Shown here: piece after piece, positions 8,082 to 16,484 of the stretch | Layout of the letters: the number at the start of each line of letters is the position of its first letter | How positions within the stretch are numbered: position 1 is the first letter of the stretch | NCBI GenBank assembly: GCA_013001975.1 | Contig: JABDKX010000202.1 | Span: forward strand, 1 to 43,902 | From: Saprospiraceae bacterium | GTDB taxonomy: Bacteria > Bacteroidota > Bacteroidia > Chitinophagales > Saprospiraceae | DNA: 43,902 nt | Direction: 5' to 3' | Position numbers and translations under genes: made by a program | Notes under the pieces: model-generated | Told to the model about the DNA's origin: nothing | The model's database searches: none | The model's input: the letters and a program-made list of their open reading frames with translations, nothing else

Positions 8082-8697
8082 AATTTAAGTAAATAAATAA
8101 TGGAGGTTGTAAAGAGAACGTTTGCGATTCTGTATTTATAACTGAGTCGGATTGTCCTGATTCTGATCTTCTATTAAAATTTTGGAGAAAATAAAGTGTT
8201 GCTTCAGTACTGACGTATAACTTTTCATTTATGTAAAACTTTAATCCAGCTAGAAAGCCTCCACCAACGCCAATAACACGATTTGAAATAAGACTGTTAA
8301 AAGCATTTAATATTCTGACTTTATCAGATTTGTAATGGGCGATGCCGTCCATCCCCCAATAAAAAATCCACTTATCATCAATTGGGTTTTCCAATTCAAA
8401 TCCAATACGTCCATATGCTTCGTGTTCACTAGATTCTCTAAAAGCAAAGGTGATATTATCAAAGAATTCAGAATTAGACCCTGTCAATCCTAAACCAAAT
8501 CTTATTATTTTATTTCCATTTTTTATTCTTAGTGACATTGGAAAATCTGAAGCTTCTAGAAAACTGCCATTTCCAGAAAAACTTGATAAAACCGATGTCA
8601 CATTGATACCTATGTCAATTGAACTTGATTTAGTTTCATCTTGACTTGACAAGATCGTCGACACCAAACATAAAATGACAAAGAGATATTTTTTCAT
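8071..8697 (-). CDS. Exported beta-barrel-like hypothetical protein
   Basis: Unrecognised exported protein of 208 residues from the ATG at 8697, where a standard signal peptide begins (MKKYLFVILCLVSTILSSQ). The ATG 8 codons upstream would only add a polar tail. The mature part is a run of amphipathic strands (SSIDIGINVTSVLSSF, IIRFGLGLTGS, GRIGFELEN, GVGGGFLAGLKFYI, VSTEATLYFLQNF) ending in an aromatic residue (LNYAF). That terminal Phe is a signature of outer-membrane barrels inserted by BamA. It is coupled to 7467-8081 downstream. Divergent from the alpha/beta hydrolase gene, with a 139-base AT-rich gap between them. Confidence 0.72.
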   Translation of the reverse strand: MKKYLFVILCLVSTILSSQDETKSSSIDIGINVTSVLSSFSGNGSFLEASDFPMSLRIKNGNKIIRFGLGLTGSNSEFFDNITFAFRESSEHEAYGRIGFELENPIDDKWIFYWGMDGIAHYKSDKVRILNAFNSLISNRVIGVGGGFLAGLKFYINEKLYVSTEATLYFLQNFNRRSESGQSDSVINTESQTFSLQPPLFIYLNYAF

Positions 8698-8836
8698 TCG
8701 TACAAAGTTGTAATGATTCATAATTGCATATTACCATTTTTACGGTAAAAAGACTACATTTAAAACATATTTAAGACAAATTTTATTTTAGTTGTTAATC
8801 TAATTTAAAAGTCACAATTATCAACCTACCAACTAA

Positions 8837-9721
8837 ATGTTCAAGTATATAAAGTGGCCCGTTTTCATTTTTATCTTTTTTGCAGGTATAGGAATTATCA
8901 CTATTAACCTGGCATCGTATGCTTATAATGCTCCCCAACCCGTCCTTAAAGAATACTTTGACAAACTAGCCACAGAATTTACGCTTAAAAAGATAACGCA
9001 CAACAACAGATCATTAAGATATTTAGAATCTGGTCTCAAGAATAACAAAGCTCCTCTACTTGTTTTTATTCATGGCGCGCCAGGAAGTATTGATCAATTC
9101 AAAACTTTTCATGCAGACTATGACCTGAAAAATAGTTTTAAAATCATTTCGGTGGACAGATTAGGATATGGTGAATCAGATCGCGGCAGAGCAGAAATAA
9201 ATATAAATGTTCAGGCTGAGGTGATATCGAAAGTATTAAAACAATATGATCCTGTCCAAACACTTATAATTGCGCATGATTATGGTTGTAATATATCTGC
9301 TCTAATAGCAGCAAAGGATTCAACAATTACTGACGGTATAATAATGTATGCTCCTTCAATTAATCCAACCTCAAAGCATACAAAATGGTATCACCATATT
9401 ATTAATAACGGACTTTTCAGAACAATCCTGCCTGATCATATAAATGTATCTACTGTAGAAAGAATCAACCAAGAAAAATCATTGTCGGACATTAAATATG
9501 AATGGCAAAAAATCAACTGCCCTATTTTGTTTTTAAGTGAAAAATCAGAAACTAAAACAAAAGATAACATTGAGATTAATTTTGCCAAAAACCATATTCC
9601 AGAACATATTCTGCATATAAAACATAGAGCAGGTATCGGACATTTACACATATGGAAGAACAAAGCTCTCTTAAAAAATATTATCTTGGAATTTTTAGCT
9701 GATCAAGTCAGCCCTGAATAG
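8837..9721 (+). CDS. Alpha/beta hydrolase with Asp-type nucleophile elbow, membrane-anchored
   Basis: Single-domain alpha/beta-fold hydrolase of 294 residues with an N-terminal hydrophobic anchor or uncleaved signal (about 6-30: WPVFIFIFFAGIGIITINL). The oxyanion region is FIHGAPGS (about 77-84). The nucleophile elbow reads AHDYG, so the nucleophile is Asp rather than the Ser of lipases and esterases; this type occurs in epoxide hydrolases and haloalkane dehalogenases. A late GIGHLHIW supplies a candidate catalytic His. Because the protein is extracytoplasmic and lacks the usual HDWGG form, the substrate is not predictable. It precedes the FG-GAP protein by 22 bases. Confidence 0.8.
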   Translation: MFKYIKWPVFIFIFFAGIGIITINLASYAYNAPQPVLKEYFDKLATEFTLKKITHNNRSLRYLESGLKNNKAPLLVFIHGAPGSIDQFKTFHADYDLKNSFKIISVDRLGYGESDRGRAEININVQAEVISKVLKQYDPVQTLIIAHDYGCNISALIAAKDSTITDGIIMYAPSINPTSKHTKWYHHIINNGLFRTILPDHINVSTVERINQEKSLSDIKYEWQKINCPILFLSEKSETKTKDNIEINFAKNHIPEHILHIKHRAGIGHLHIWKNKALLKNIILEFLADQVSPE

Positions 9722-9743
9722 TTTTATTGGAATATGTAATTTT

Positions 9744-12575
9744 ATGAAATCGCTTGGTATAAATCTAATATTTATCTTACTGATTCCTTTTTTTTTATCA
9801 GCCCAAAATTTGGTTTTTTTTGAAGACAAATCTGACCTTTTATCTGATAATAAGCTGGGTGGAAAACCTGCCAGTGCTTTTTTAGATATCAATGGCGATT
9901 ATCGTGATGATCTGGTCCGATTAAACCGCGTTAACCAATTATATGTCGATATACAATCAGATAATGGTCAACGATTTGAAACTCAAGAAATAACAAAAAT
10001 AGAAGGAGACGTCTGGGCAATCAATGCAGGAGACTTAGATAACGACGGCATCAGTGAGATCTTTGCTTCGGGTCAATATAATGGAGTGCAAATATTTAAA
10101 GCCGAAAGTCATTTTTCTGATTATCAATTAGACCAAGTAACTTTTACAAATTTCTTTACCCAAAATGCCAACTTTGTAGATATAAATAACGATGGATATC
10201 TTGATGTGTTCGTTTGTAATGATGATAACCTCAACAAGATATTTTTAAATGATCAAAATGGTCGTCTCTTCGATGCATCTGGACTGATAGATATGCGTAC
10301 AAAACCATCTTCAGATAATTCAGGGAATTACGCGAGTGTATGGACTGATATTGACAATGACGGCGATCTGGATTTTTATGTTTCTAAATGTCGAGTCGGC
10401 ATTGATGACGCAACTGATCCAAGACGGATCAATATGTTATTTATAAATAGCAATGGTCAATATATTGAGTCTGCTGCTGAGTACGGATTGGCAAGAGGAG
10501 AACAAACATGGACATCAAATTTTGGTGACATCGACAATGATGGTGATCTGGATTTATTCATGTTGAATCATGAAGCCAGATCAATGTTGTTTGAGAATAT
10601 AGATAACAATTTTATCGAAATTCCTTTACTGGAAAATAATGAATTGCTTGAAACTGAAGGATACCAATCTGTTCTAGCTGATTTTAATAATGATGGTTTC
10701 TTAGATATTTTAATCGGAGGACAAGAAGACTTTCTTCTTATCAATAATAAAAACAAATCTTTTATAATAAATAATGTACCTTTTGGCATTCAGGATATTG
10801 CTTCTTTTTCAATTGGCGACGCGAATAACGATGGTTTCATAGATGTGTTTGCATCTTACACTGGCATATACAGTTCCGATTTTGACCCAGACAAATTATT
10901 TGTAAATTCTCAAAATGAAAACAATTACCTCGCTCTTGCGCTCAAAGGTATTACATCTAATAGAAAAGGAATCGGTGCTAAAGTAATGATCTATGGAGAA
11001 TGGGGACAACAAATGCGATATATCAAATCTGGCGTTGGCTATGGAACATCAAATTCATTAACTGCAAGATTTGGCCTTGACGAAGCCAATACAATCGATT
11101 CTTTAATTATTGTATGGCCATCAGGTGTGAGAGAAAAATATGAATCTTTAGAAATAAATAGTCATTATTTAGCAACTGAAAGTATATGCATTCAAGAATT
11201 ACTCAATATTTCATCTTCGACTCTTATATTAGATTGCAACAACCCAACTGCCCTCGTTAATGTAAATGCAAATAATCAAAGTATAAGCTGGTCAAATGGC
11301 GACGCAGGCAATGATATTACAGTAGAAAAATACGACCACATCTTTGCCATTACTCAAGAGTCAAATGGATGTACCAATATATCTCAAACCATCATTATCG
11401 ATACGTTAGCTACTTTGGTCAAACCGGAATTGACTTTACTAGATGATGTAATTACTTGCGACAAATCAACCATACAAATAAAATCCAGAAATGGACAAGA
11501 CTACTTGTGGCAGGATGGTACTGAAGATGATAAGTTCAATGCTACAATAAGTGGAAATTATGTAGCAAAAAACTTTAACGATTGTGACACTGTTGCTTCT
11601 GACCCAATTGATATTGAATTTGTCGATCCAGCATTCACATCACAAGATTCTACAATTATAATTACAGAAACATCCATTATAAATCTTGAAGGACCAAACG
11701 ATAGTGTTATTTGGTATCAGGATTCTTTGCAAACACATGAAATTGGAACAGGCATGTTTTTCGAAACTGACTCGATTAAAAATGACACTGTTTTTTATTA
11801 TCAATATCAAATAGATCAAGTGGCTCCTATTTATATAGGCGGAGAATCAATCAGTAAATCTGAAGGAGAACAACTTTTCATTGAAGAAAACTTTAATCCC
11901 AAATTATTTTTTGCCGTTGAAAAAACAGTACAGTTAAATACCATTTCTGTCAATGCACTTGTTTCAGGAATTCGAGCCATTGAAATATTTTCAATAACTG
12001 AAAATGAAGTTGTCTATGTAGATACCCTTGACATTGATAGTGGCATTTCTATAATTGATATTTACACAGTTCTACAACCTGGAGAATATGAAATGAGTAA
12101 TGATCCAAGCCTCTCGATGCAAACGATAGGTAGTAATTCACCGCAATTCAGACACACCGTAAACCAAATAACATATCCTTACTTGATTGATGATTTTATT
12201 ATCATCAGATCCTCTAATTTAGGTGAAGATAATTATCCTAATTTTTTCGATTGGACTGTAGCACCCATTTTAGAAGAATGTATCTCTGGGTTATTTAAAT
12301 ATGAGATCGACTACGATCCTATCAGTCAAACAAATTTATTAGAAAGTTCAACTTTTAAAATATATCCTAATCCTGCTGATGATTACCTTTACATTAATTC
12401 AGATATAATTATAAATGACATTAAAGTATTTGGCATAGACGGACGAAGACATTTTTCAACAACTCCCCTTGAATCAAATATAAAACTTGATTTATCTTCT
12501 TTACCAAAAGGATCATTTATACTTGCCATCACCACAGATCAAGGTAATTTCAATCAGAAAGTTGTAAAGATGTAG
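9744..12575 (+). CDS. FG-GAP/VCBS repeat protein with ASPIC/UnbV domain and T9SS sorting domain
   Basis: Large secreted protein (943 residues), exported by Sec and then by the type IX system. After the signal peptide come about seven FG-GAP blades with calcium-binding DxDNDGxxD loops, such as GDLDNDGISEIF, DINNDGYLDVF, DIDNDGDLDFY, DIDNDGDLDLF and DANNDGFIDVF, predicting a seven-bladed propeller over residues 20-400. An ASPIC/UnbV domain follows (about 385-485: KGIGAKVMIYGEWGQQ, IVWPSGVREKY). The middle carries Ig-like, SprB-type segments with Cys and WSNG/WQDG motifs. The C-terminus (about 870-943) is a T9SS type-A domain starting FKIYPNPADDYLYI. Likely cell-surface adhesion or glycan contact; enzymatic activity is not apparent. 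Confidence 0.9.
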   Translation: MKSLGINLIFILLIPFFLSAQNLVFFEDKSDLLSDNKLGGKPASAFLDINGDYRDDLVRLNRVNQLYVDIQSDNGQRFETQEITKIEGDVWAINAGDLDNDGISEIFASGQYNGVQIFKAESHFSDYQLDQVTFTNFFTQNANFVDINNDGYLDVFVCNDDNLNKIFLNDQNGRLFDASGLIDMRTKPSSDNSGNYASVWTDIDNDGDLDFYVSKCRVGIDDATDPRRINMLFINSNGQYIESAAEYGLARGEQTWTSNFGDIDNDGDLDLFMLNHEARSMLFENIDNNFIEIPLLENNELLETEGYQSVLADFNNDGFLDILIGGQEDFLLINNKNKSFIINNVPFGIQDIASFSIGDANNDGFIDVFASYTGIYSSDFDPDKLFVNSQNENNYLALALKGITSNRKGIGAKVMIYGEWGQQMRYIKSGVGYGTSNSLTARFGLDEANTIDSLIIVWPSGVREKYESLEINSHYLATESICIQELLNISSSTLILDCNNPTALVNVNANNQSISWSNGDAGNDITVEKYDHIFAITQESNGCTNISQTIIIDTLATLVKPELTLLDDVITCDKSTIQIKSRNGQDYLWQDGTEDDKFNATISGNYVAKNFNDCDTVASDPIDIEFVDPAFTSQDSTIIITETSIINLEGPNDSVIWYQDSLQTHEIGTGMFFETDSIKNDTVFYYQYQIDQVAPIYIGGESISKSEGEQLFIEENFNPKLFFAVEKTVQLNTISVNALVSGIRAIEIFSITENEVVYVDTLDIDSGISIIDIYTVLQPGEYEMSNDPSLSMQTIGSNSPQFRHTVNQITYPYLIDDFIIIRSSNLGEDNYPNFFDWTVAPILEECISGLFKYEIDYDPISQTNLLESSTFKIYPNPADDYLYINSDIIINDIKVFGIDGRRHFSTTPLESNIKLDLSSLPKGSFILAITTDQGNFNQKVVKM

Positions 12576-12641
12576 GTTGGTGTATTAAAGCATACTTCTT
12601 TTAAATAAAAGAAAGTAAATTAGCCATTCAATTTTAAATGA

Positions 12642-14276
12642 ATGCTGAACAAATATCTGATACCTTTCTTTTTCATACTATTGGTTTCGTGCAATGATTC
12701 CACTTCAAGTAAACTTCCGTCTATTAATGGGGACACGATTCTTAAACATTTAGAAGAGCTTTCCGCTGACAAATATCTTGGACGGATGCCTTGTGGTCCT
12801 ACAGATCAAATGACTGTTGATTACATATCTGATGCTCTAAAAGAATTAGGTATTAAACCAGGCAATAATGGCAGCTACTTTCAGGAAGTCCCTCTCCTTA
12901 CAATTGATGGTGATATCTCCGAAACGATGGCAATTAAATATCCTGACAAACAAGAAATTTGGAAAAAGGGAAAAGATTTTGTGATTCATTCTGAAAGAAA
13001 AGTTGATAATATTGGTTTTAAGGATTCTGAATTGGTGTTTTGTGGTTATGGCATTGTTGACGAAAAATTAGGTTGGAATGATTATGAAGGCATTGACATG
13101 AAAGGGAAAACGGCCGTTGTTTTAGTAAATGACCCTGGATATGGCGGTGAAGATCAACAATTTTTTAAAGGAGACATCATGACCTACTATGGTCGATGGA
13201 CTTATAAATACGACGAGGCAGATCGGCAAGGAGCCGATGGCTTGATCATCATACATGAAAAAAACTCCGCTGGTTATCCGTGGTTTGTTGTTCAGAGTTC
13301 TTGGACAGGACCTCAACAAGGACTTTCAGGAATCGATAGATCAAATGACTGTGGCGTAAAAGGATGGATCACTTTAGATAATGCAGTAAAATTATTTGAA
13401 AATGCAGGTTATGATTTTACGACTGAAATTAAAAAAGCGAGAACTAAAGATTTCAAACCATTCTCTTTAAAAGGTAAAGCAACAGCATCATTAGATAATC
13501 ATTATTCTGAATGTATTTCTAATAATGTCATTGGATTTATTGAAGGTTCGAAATATCCTGAAGAATACATTGTATATACAGCCCATTGGGATCATATTGG
13601 CATTGGAAAAGTAGTTGCTGGTGATTCTATTTACAATGGTGCTTTAGATAATGCCAGTGGAGTCGCTGCAGTATTATCAATTGCTGAATCATTTGCGAAA
13701 GCCAACACTCGTCCTGAAAGGTCTGTGGTTTTTCTTTTCGTTACAGCAGAAGAACAGGGTCTGTTGGGTTCGGAATATTATGCAGAGAATCCTATATTCC
13801 CATTGGCAAAAACTGTTTGTAATTTGAATATTGATGGCGTTAATCCAGCAGGTCCTATGAAAGATTTTACTATTGTAGGAAAAGGGCATTCAGAAATGGA
13901 TCAATTTGCCGAAAAAGCAGCCATCGCACAAGGACGTTATATATTGGATGAACAAGAACCAGAAAAAGGATATTTCTTTAGGTCTGATCATTTTAATTTT
14001 GCTAAAAAAGGTGTACCTGCCCTATATGGTGACGGTGGATATGATCATGTTGAGAAGGGAAAGGAATACGCCAAAGCCTTTAAAGATGATTTTATTGCCA
14101 ATAATTATCATGCACCGTCTGATGAATTTGATCCTGAAAAATGGGATGTGAACGGTATGATTCAGGATGCTCAAATATATTTTAATATTGGCTATAATAT
14201 ATCAAATTCCAGAGATTGGCCAAAATGGTATGAAGATTCAGAATTCAGTCGTAAAAAACCAACTGTTAAAGATTAA
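12642..14276 (+). CDS. M28 family metallopeptidase with PA domain, lipoprotein
   Basis: Second M28 aminopeptidase of the window (544 residues), lipid-anchored via lipobox LLVSC near residue 17. Residues about 110-270 contain a protease-associated insert (LVFCGYGIVDEKLGWNDYEGIDMKG, the hallmark of PA domains in M28 enzymes). Catalytic di-zinc motifs follow: YTAHWDHIG, NGALDNASGVA, FVTAEEQGLLGSEYY, NIDGVNP and NNYHAPSDEF. Unlike the enzyme at 3460-4752 it has no PDZ domain, so the two are not recent duplicates. It is followed after 2 bases by the VOC gene and then the MDR gene, probably one mRNA. Role: release of N-terminal amino acids from peptides outside the inner membrane. Confidence 0.92.
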   Translation: MLNKYLIPFFFILLVSCNDSTSSKLPSINGDTILKHLEELSADKYLGRMPCGPTDQMTVDYISDALKELGIKPGNNGSYFQEVPLLTIDGDISETMAIKYPDKQEIWKKGKDFVIHSERKVDNIGFKDSELVFCGYGIVDEKLGWNDYEGIDMKGKTAVVLVNDPGYGGEDQQFFKGDIMTYYGRWTYKYDEADRQGADGLIIIHEKNSAGYPWFVVQSSWTGPQQGLSGIDRSNDCGVKGWITLDNAVKLFENAGYDFTTEIKKARTKDFKPFSLKGKATASLDNHYSECISNNVIGFIEGSKYPEEYIVYTAHWDHIGIGKVVAGDSIYNGALDNASGVAAVLSIAESFAKANTRPERSVVFLFVTAEEQGLLGSEYYAENPIFPLAKTVCNLNIDGVNPAGPMKDFTIVGKGHSEMDQFAEKAAIAQGRYILDEQEPEKGYFFRSDHFNFAKKGVPALYGDGGYDHVEKGKEYAKAFKDDFIANNYHAPSDEFDPEKWDVNGMIQDAQIYFNIGYNISNSRDWPKWYEDSEFSRKKPTVKD

Positions 14277-14278
14277 CT

Positions 14279-14704
14279 ATGCATAATTTAACACCCTTTC
14301 ATGTTGCTATTCCTGTCCATGATGTTCAATTGGCAAGAGCGTTTTACAGAGATGTTTTAAATTGTCCAGAAGGGCGATCAGATACGAATTGGGTTGATTT
14401 CAATTTGTATGGTCATCAATTTGTGATTCACTACAAGCCAAAATCAGAAACACAAAATAATCATCACAATGAAGTGGATGGCCATGCAGTACCTGTACCT
14501 CATTATGGCGTTGTTTTAGAATGGCAAGATTGGGAAGCATTAGCGCAAAGGTTAAAAGATCACGAAATAAAATTTATAATAGAGCCACATATCAGATTTG
14601 AAGGACAACCAGGCGAGCAAGCGACTATGTTTTTTCTTGATCCATGTGGAAATGCTTTAGAGTTCAAATCATTTAAAGATTTCAAAAACATTTTTGCAAC
14701 CTAA
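14279..14704 (+). CDS. VOC family protein (glyoxalase/dioxygenase fold)
   Basis: Cytoplasmic metal-dependent member of the vicinal-oxygen-chelate superfamily, 141 residues forming two beta-alpha-beta-beta-beta modules. Module 1 begins FHVAIPVHDVQLARAFYRDVL (His near residue 6 is a candidate metal ligand) and continues DFNLYGHQFVIHY. Module 2 has HYGVVLEWQDWEALAQRL and ends FFLDPCGNALEFKSF, where the Glu supplies the last ligand. The family includes glyoxalases, ring-cleaving dioxygenases and fosfomycin-resistance proteins; nothing here discriminates among them. It lies 2 bases after the M28 stop and 11 bases before the oxidoreductase, so a detoxification pair with the latter is plausible but inferred. 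Confidence 0.85.
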   Translation: MHNLTPFHVAIPVHDVQLARAFYRDVLNCPEGRSDTNWVDFNLYGHQFVIHYKPKSETQNNHHNEVDGHAVPVPHYGVVLEWQDWEALAQRLKDHEIKFIIEPHIRFEGQPGEQATMFFLDPCGNALEFKSFKDFKNIFAT

Positions 14705-14715
14705 AAATATTTACA

Positions 14716-15732
14716 ATGAAAGCCATCTATTTAAAAAAATATGGACATGCGAATAAGGCATTTGAAATTCGTGAAGCAGAAATGCCGACACCAGGACCAA
14801 GAGAAGTTTGCATTAAAGTAAATTTCTTTGGGATTAATTTTGCCGATGTTGTTGCTAGGAGAGGTCTTTATCCTGACGCTCCGAAAAATCCTGCAATAAT
14901 TGGCTATGACGTAACAGGTGAAATTGAAAGTGTAGGAGAAGAAATCACGGAATTTAAAAAAGGAGATAAGGTTGCTGCTTTAACAAGATTTGGTGGATAC
15001 GCCGAATACGTTACAACAATGATAGAGGGTGTCGTAAAGTTACCCGATGGATATGATGAAGCCAAGGCAACCGCTCTAGCGACTCAAGCATGCACAGCTT
15101 ATTATTGTGCAGAAGAATGTGTGACCTTGAATGCAGGTGATAATGTTTTAATACAAGCAGCTGCGGGAGGAGTTGGTTCTATTTTAGTTCAGATAGCTCG
15201 ACATCATGGATGTACTATTTTTGGAACTGCCTCAACATCAAAATTAGGTAAGTTAGAAGAAAACGGTGTTCATTATCCTATTGATTACACCAAAAAAGAT
15301 TTTTACACAGAGATTGAAAAAACGTTAGGCGGTCAAAACTTAGATTTTGTTTTTGACAGCATTGGAGGAAAAGTATTTAAAAAAGGATATAAGTTATTAC
15401 AACCTGGAGGATCAATTGTTACTTTCGGAGCAGCAGCTCAAATAAGTGGAAATAATAAATTAAAAGCGCTTGGCGTATTGTTTGGATTTGGACTATTCTC
15501 CCCTATTCAATTACTATTGAGTTCGAAATCTTTGATAGCTGTCAATATGTTACGTATTGCTGATTTCAAACCTCAATTATTCCAAAAAATATTTTCAGGT
15601 GTTATGGATTATGCAGACAGAGGCATCATCAATCCAACTGTAGCTAAAGTATTTGAAGCTGACCAAATTGCAGAAGCCCATGAATATGTTGAATCAAGAA
15701 AAAGTTCTGGTAAAGTTGTTATGCGGTGGTAG
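14716..15732 (+). CDS. Zinc-independent MDR oxidoreductase (quinone oxidoreductase-like)
   Basis: Medium-chain dehydrogenase/reductase, 338 residues, NADPH-dependent reduction of quinones or enones. The GroES-like N-domain has GINFADVVARRGLYPDAPKNPAIIGYDVTG. It lacks the Cys/His catalytic zinc site and the four-Cys structural lobe of alcohol dehydrogenases, placing it among quinone oxidoreductase/VAT-1-like enzymes. The cofactor domain carries QAAAGGVGSILVQIA, the family's A-A-G-G-V-G nucleotide motif, and LDFVFDSIGG. The C-terminus ends ESRKSSGKVVMRW, canonical. Its last 14 bases overlap the 3' end of the convergent Crp/Fnr gene. Probably co-transcribed with the VOC and M28 genes. Confidence 0.9.
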   Translation: MKAIYLKKYGHANKAFEIREAEMPTPGPREVCIKVNFFGINFADVVARRGLYPDAPKNPAIIGYDVTGEIESVGEEITEFKKGDKVAALTRFGGYAEYVTTMIEGVVKLPDGYDEAKATALATQACTAYYCAEECVTLNAGDNVLIQAAAGGVGSILVQIARHHGCTIFGTASTSKLGKLEENGVHYPIDYTKKDFYTEIEKTLGGQNLDFVFDSIGGKVFKKGYKLLQPGGSIVTFGAAAQISGNNKLKALGVLFGFGLFSPIQLLLSSKSLIAVNMLRIADFKPQLFQKIFSGVMDYADRGIINPTVAKVFEADQIAEAHEYVESRKSSGKVVMRW

Positions 15733-16327
15733 AAGAACCTTTTTTAGCTCGTATTCTACTTAAGGATTCAGCTGTAATACCCAAAAATGAAGCAATGTGT
15801 TTCAAAGGAATTTGGAGTACATAATCAGGATGTTCTTTAAGTAATTTATAATATCGATCTTCAGCAGATAGTGTAAAGAAATCTAATTCTCTTTGCCGCT
15901 TATCAATAAGAAGTCTTTCCATGACGACACGACCCAACACATTTATATCTAAAAAATTGTCATACAACCAATATAAATCTTCGTGACTAATTACCAAGAA
16001 ATTAGTAGCTACCAAAGTCTTAATATTATATTGTGAAGGTTCGCGAAGTAAAAAGGAAGTAACCGAACTGGTAAATTGATTTTCAAATCTAAAATTAGTA
16101 GACAACTCTTTACCTTCATGGACAACATAGACTCTAATGGCGCCTTTATTTATAAAATAAATATTATTTTCTATTTGATCTTTCTCGGTTAACAACTCAC
16201 CCTTTCCTAATGTATGACTAGCCAACCGCTCTGAAAAAGCTTGCCACGATGCATCACTGATCTCACCTAAGAAAGAAAGCATTTTCTTAAATTGAGCTAA
16301 ATGTTCTGGTGAAGCTAGATTAGTCAT
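15719..16327 (-). CDS. Crp/Fnr family transcriptional regulator
   Basis: Cyclic-nucleotide-binding-fold regulator of 202 residues from the ATG at 16327. The cupin-like sensor occupies about 10-125 (GELLTEKDQIENNIYFINKGAIRVYVV...GKELSTNFRFENQF), and a C-terminal helix-turn-helix is at about 165-200 (IPLKHIASFLGITAESLSRIRAK). No N-terminal Cys cluster is present, so it is not an FNR-type iron-sulfur sensor; nor are the Arg/Ser cAMP contacts obvious. An in-frame ATG at 16399 would add 24 residues not expected for the family and would put the start 5 bases from a palindromic operator, so 16327 is preferred. A candidate promoter lies at 16352-16383. Likely autoregulated and controlling the divergent gene. 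Confidence 0.88.
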   Translation of the reverse strand: MTNLASPEHLAQFKKMLSFLGEISDASWQAFSERLASHTLGKGELLTEKDQIENNIYFINKGAIRVYVVHEGKELSTNFRFENQFTSSVTSFLLREPSQYNIKTLVATNFLVISHEDLYWLYDNFLDINVLGRVVMERLLIDKRQRELDFFTLSAEDRYYKLLKEHPDYVLQIPLKHIASFLGITAESLSRIRAKKGSSTTA

Positions 16328-16351
16328 CTTCCAAGTAATAGTGAATTGCTT

Positions 16352-16383
16352 TAAAAATAAATCTAAATATTGATATAGATCAA
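16352..16383 (-). promoter_or_regulatory. Candidate promoter for the Crp/Fnr regulator gene
   Basis: On the minus strand TTG (16383-16381), 21 bases, then TATTTTTA (16359-16352) fits the Bacteroidota -33 TTG / -7 TAnnTTTG pattern except for the last base. Transcription would begin near 16345, giving a leader of about 18 bases before the ATG at 16327 and placing the 16404-16429 palindrome about 71 bases upstream. Confidence 0.33.
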
Positions 16384-16403
16384 TAAATTTTGATTTCAAG
16401 GTA

Positions 16404-16429
16404 ATTTTCTTGACTTACATCAAGAAAAT
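16404..16429. promoter_or_regulatory. Perfect palindrome with TTGA-N6-TCAA core: probable Crp/Fnr operator
   Basis: ATTTTCTTGA (16404-16413), spacer CTTACA, TCAAGAAAAT (16420-16429): a perfect 10-base inverted repeat with the half-site spacing of Crp/Fnr sites (FNR consensus TTGAT-N4-ATCAA; here TTGAC-N4-ATCAA). It lies in the divergent region between the Crp/Fnr gene and the exported-protein gene at 16485, where such a regulator would be expected to bind. Confidence 0.7.
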
Positions 16430-16438
16430 AAATTAAAA

Positions 16439-16469
16439 TTTGATTCCTGTTGATTACATATTTAGATTG
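16439..16469 (+). promoter_or_regulatory. Candidate promoter for exported protein 16485
   Basis: TTTG at 16439-16442, a 20-base spacer, then TAGATTG at 16463-16469 resembles the Bacteroidota TTTG / TAnnTTTG promoter with one base missing from the -7 box. Transcription would begin near 16476, putting the centre of the palindrome close to -60, a usual activator position. Confidence 0.28.
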
Positions 16470-16484
16470 ATAGAAAAATATGTT

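Noticed and set aside
12596-12613. TTCTTTTA/TAAAAGAA inverted repeat between the FG-GAP and M28 genes
   Set aside because: Purely AT/purine-pyrimidine composition with a 2-base spacer and no T tract; likely chance in AT-rich DNA.
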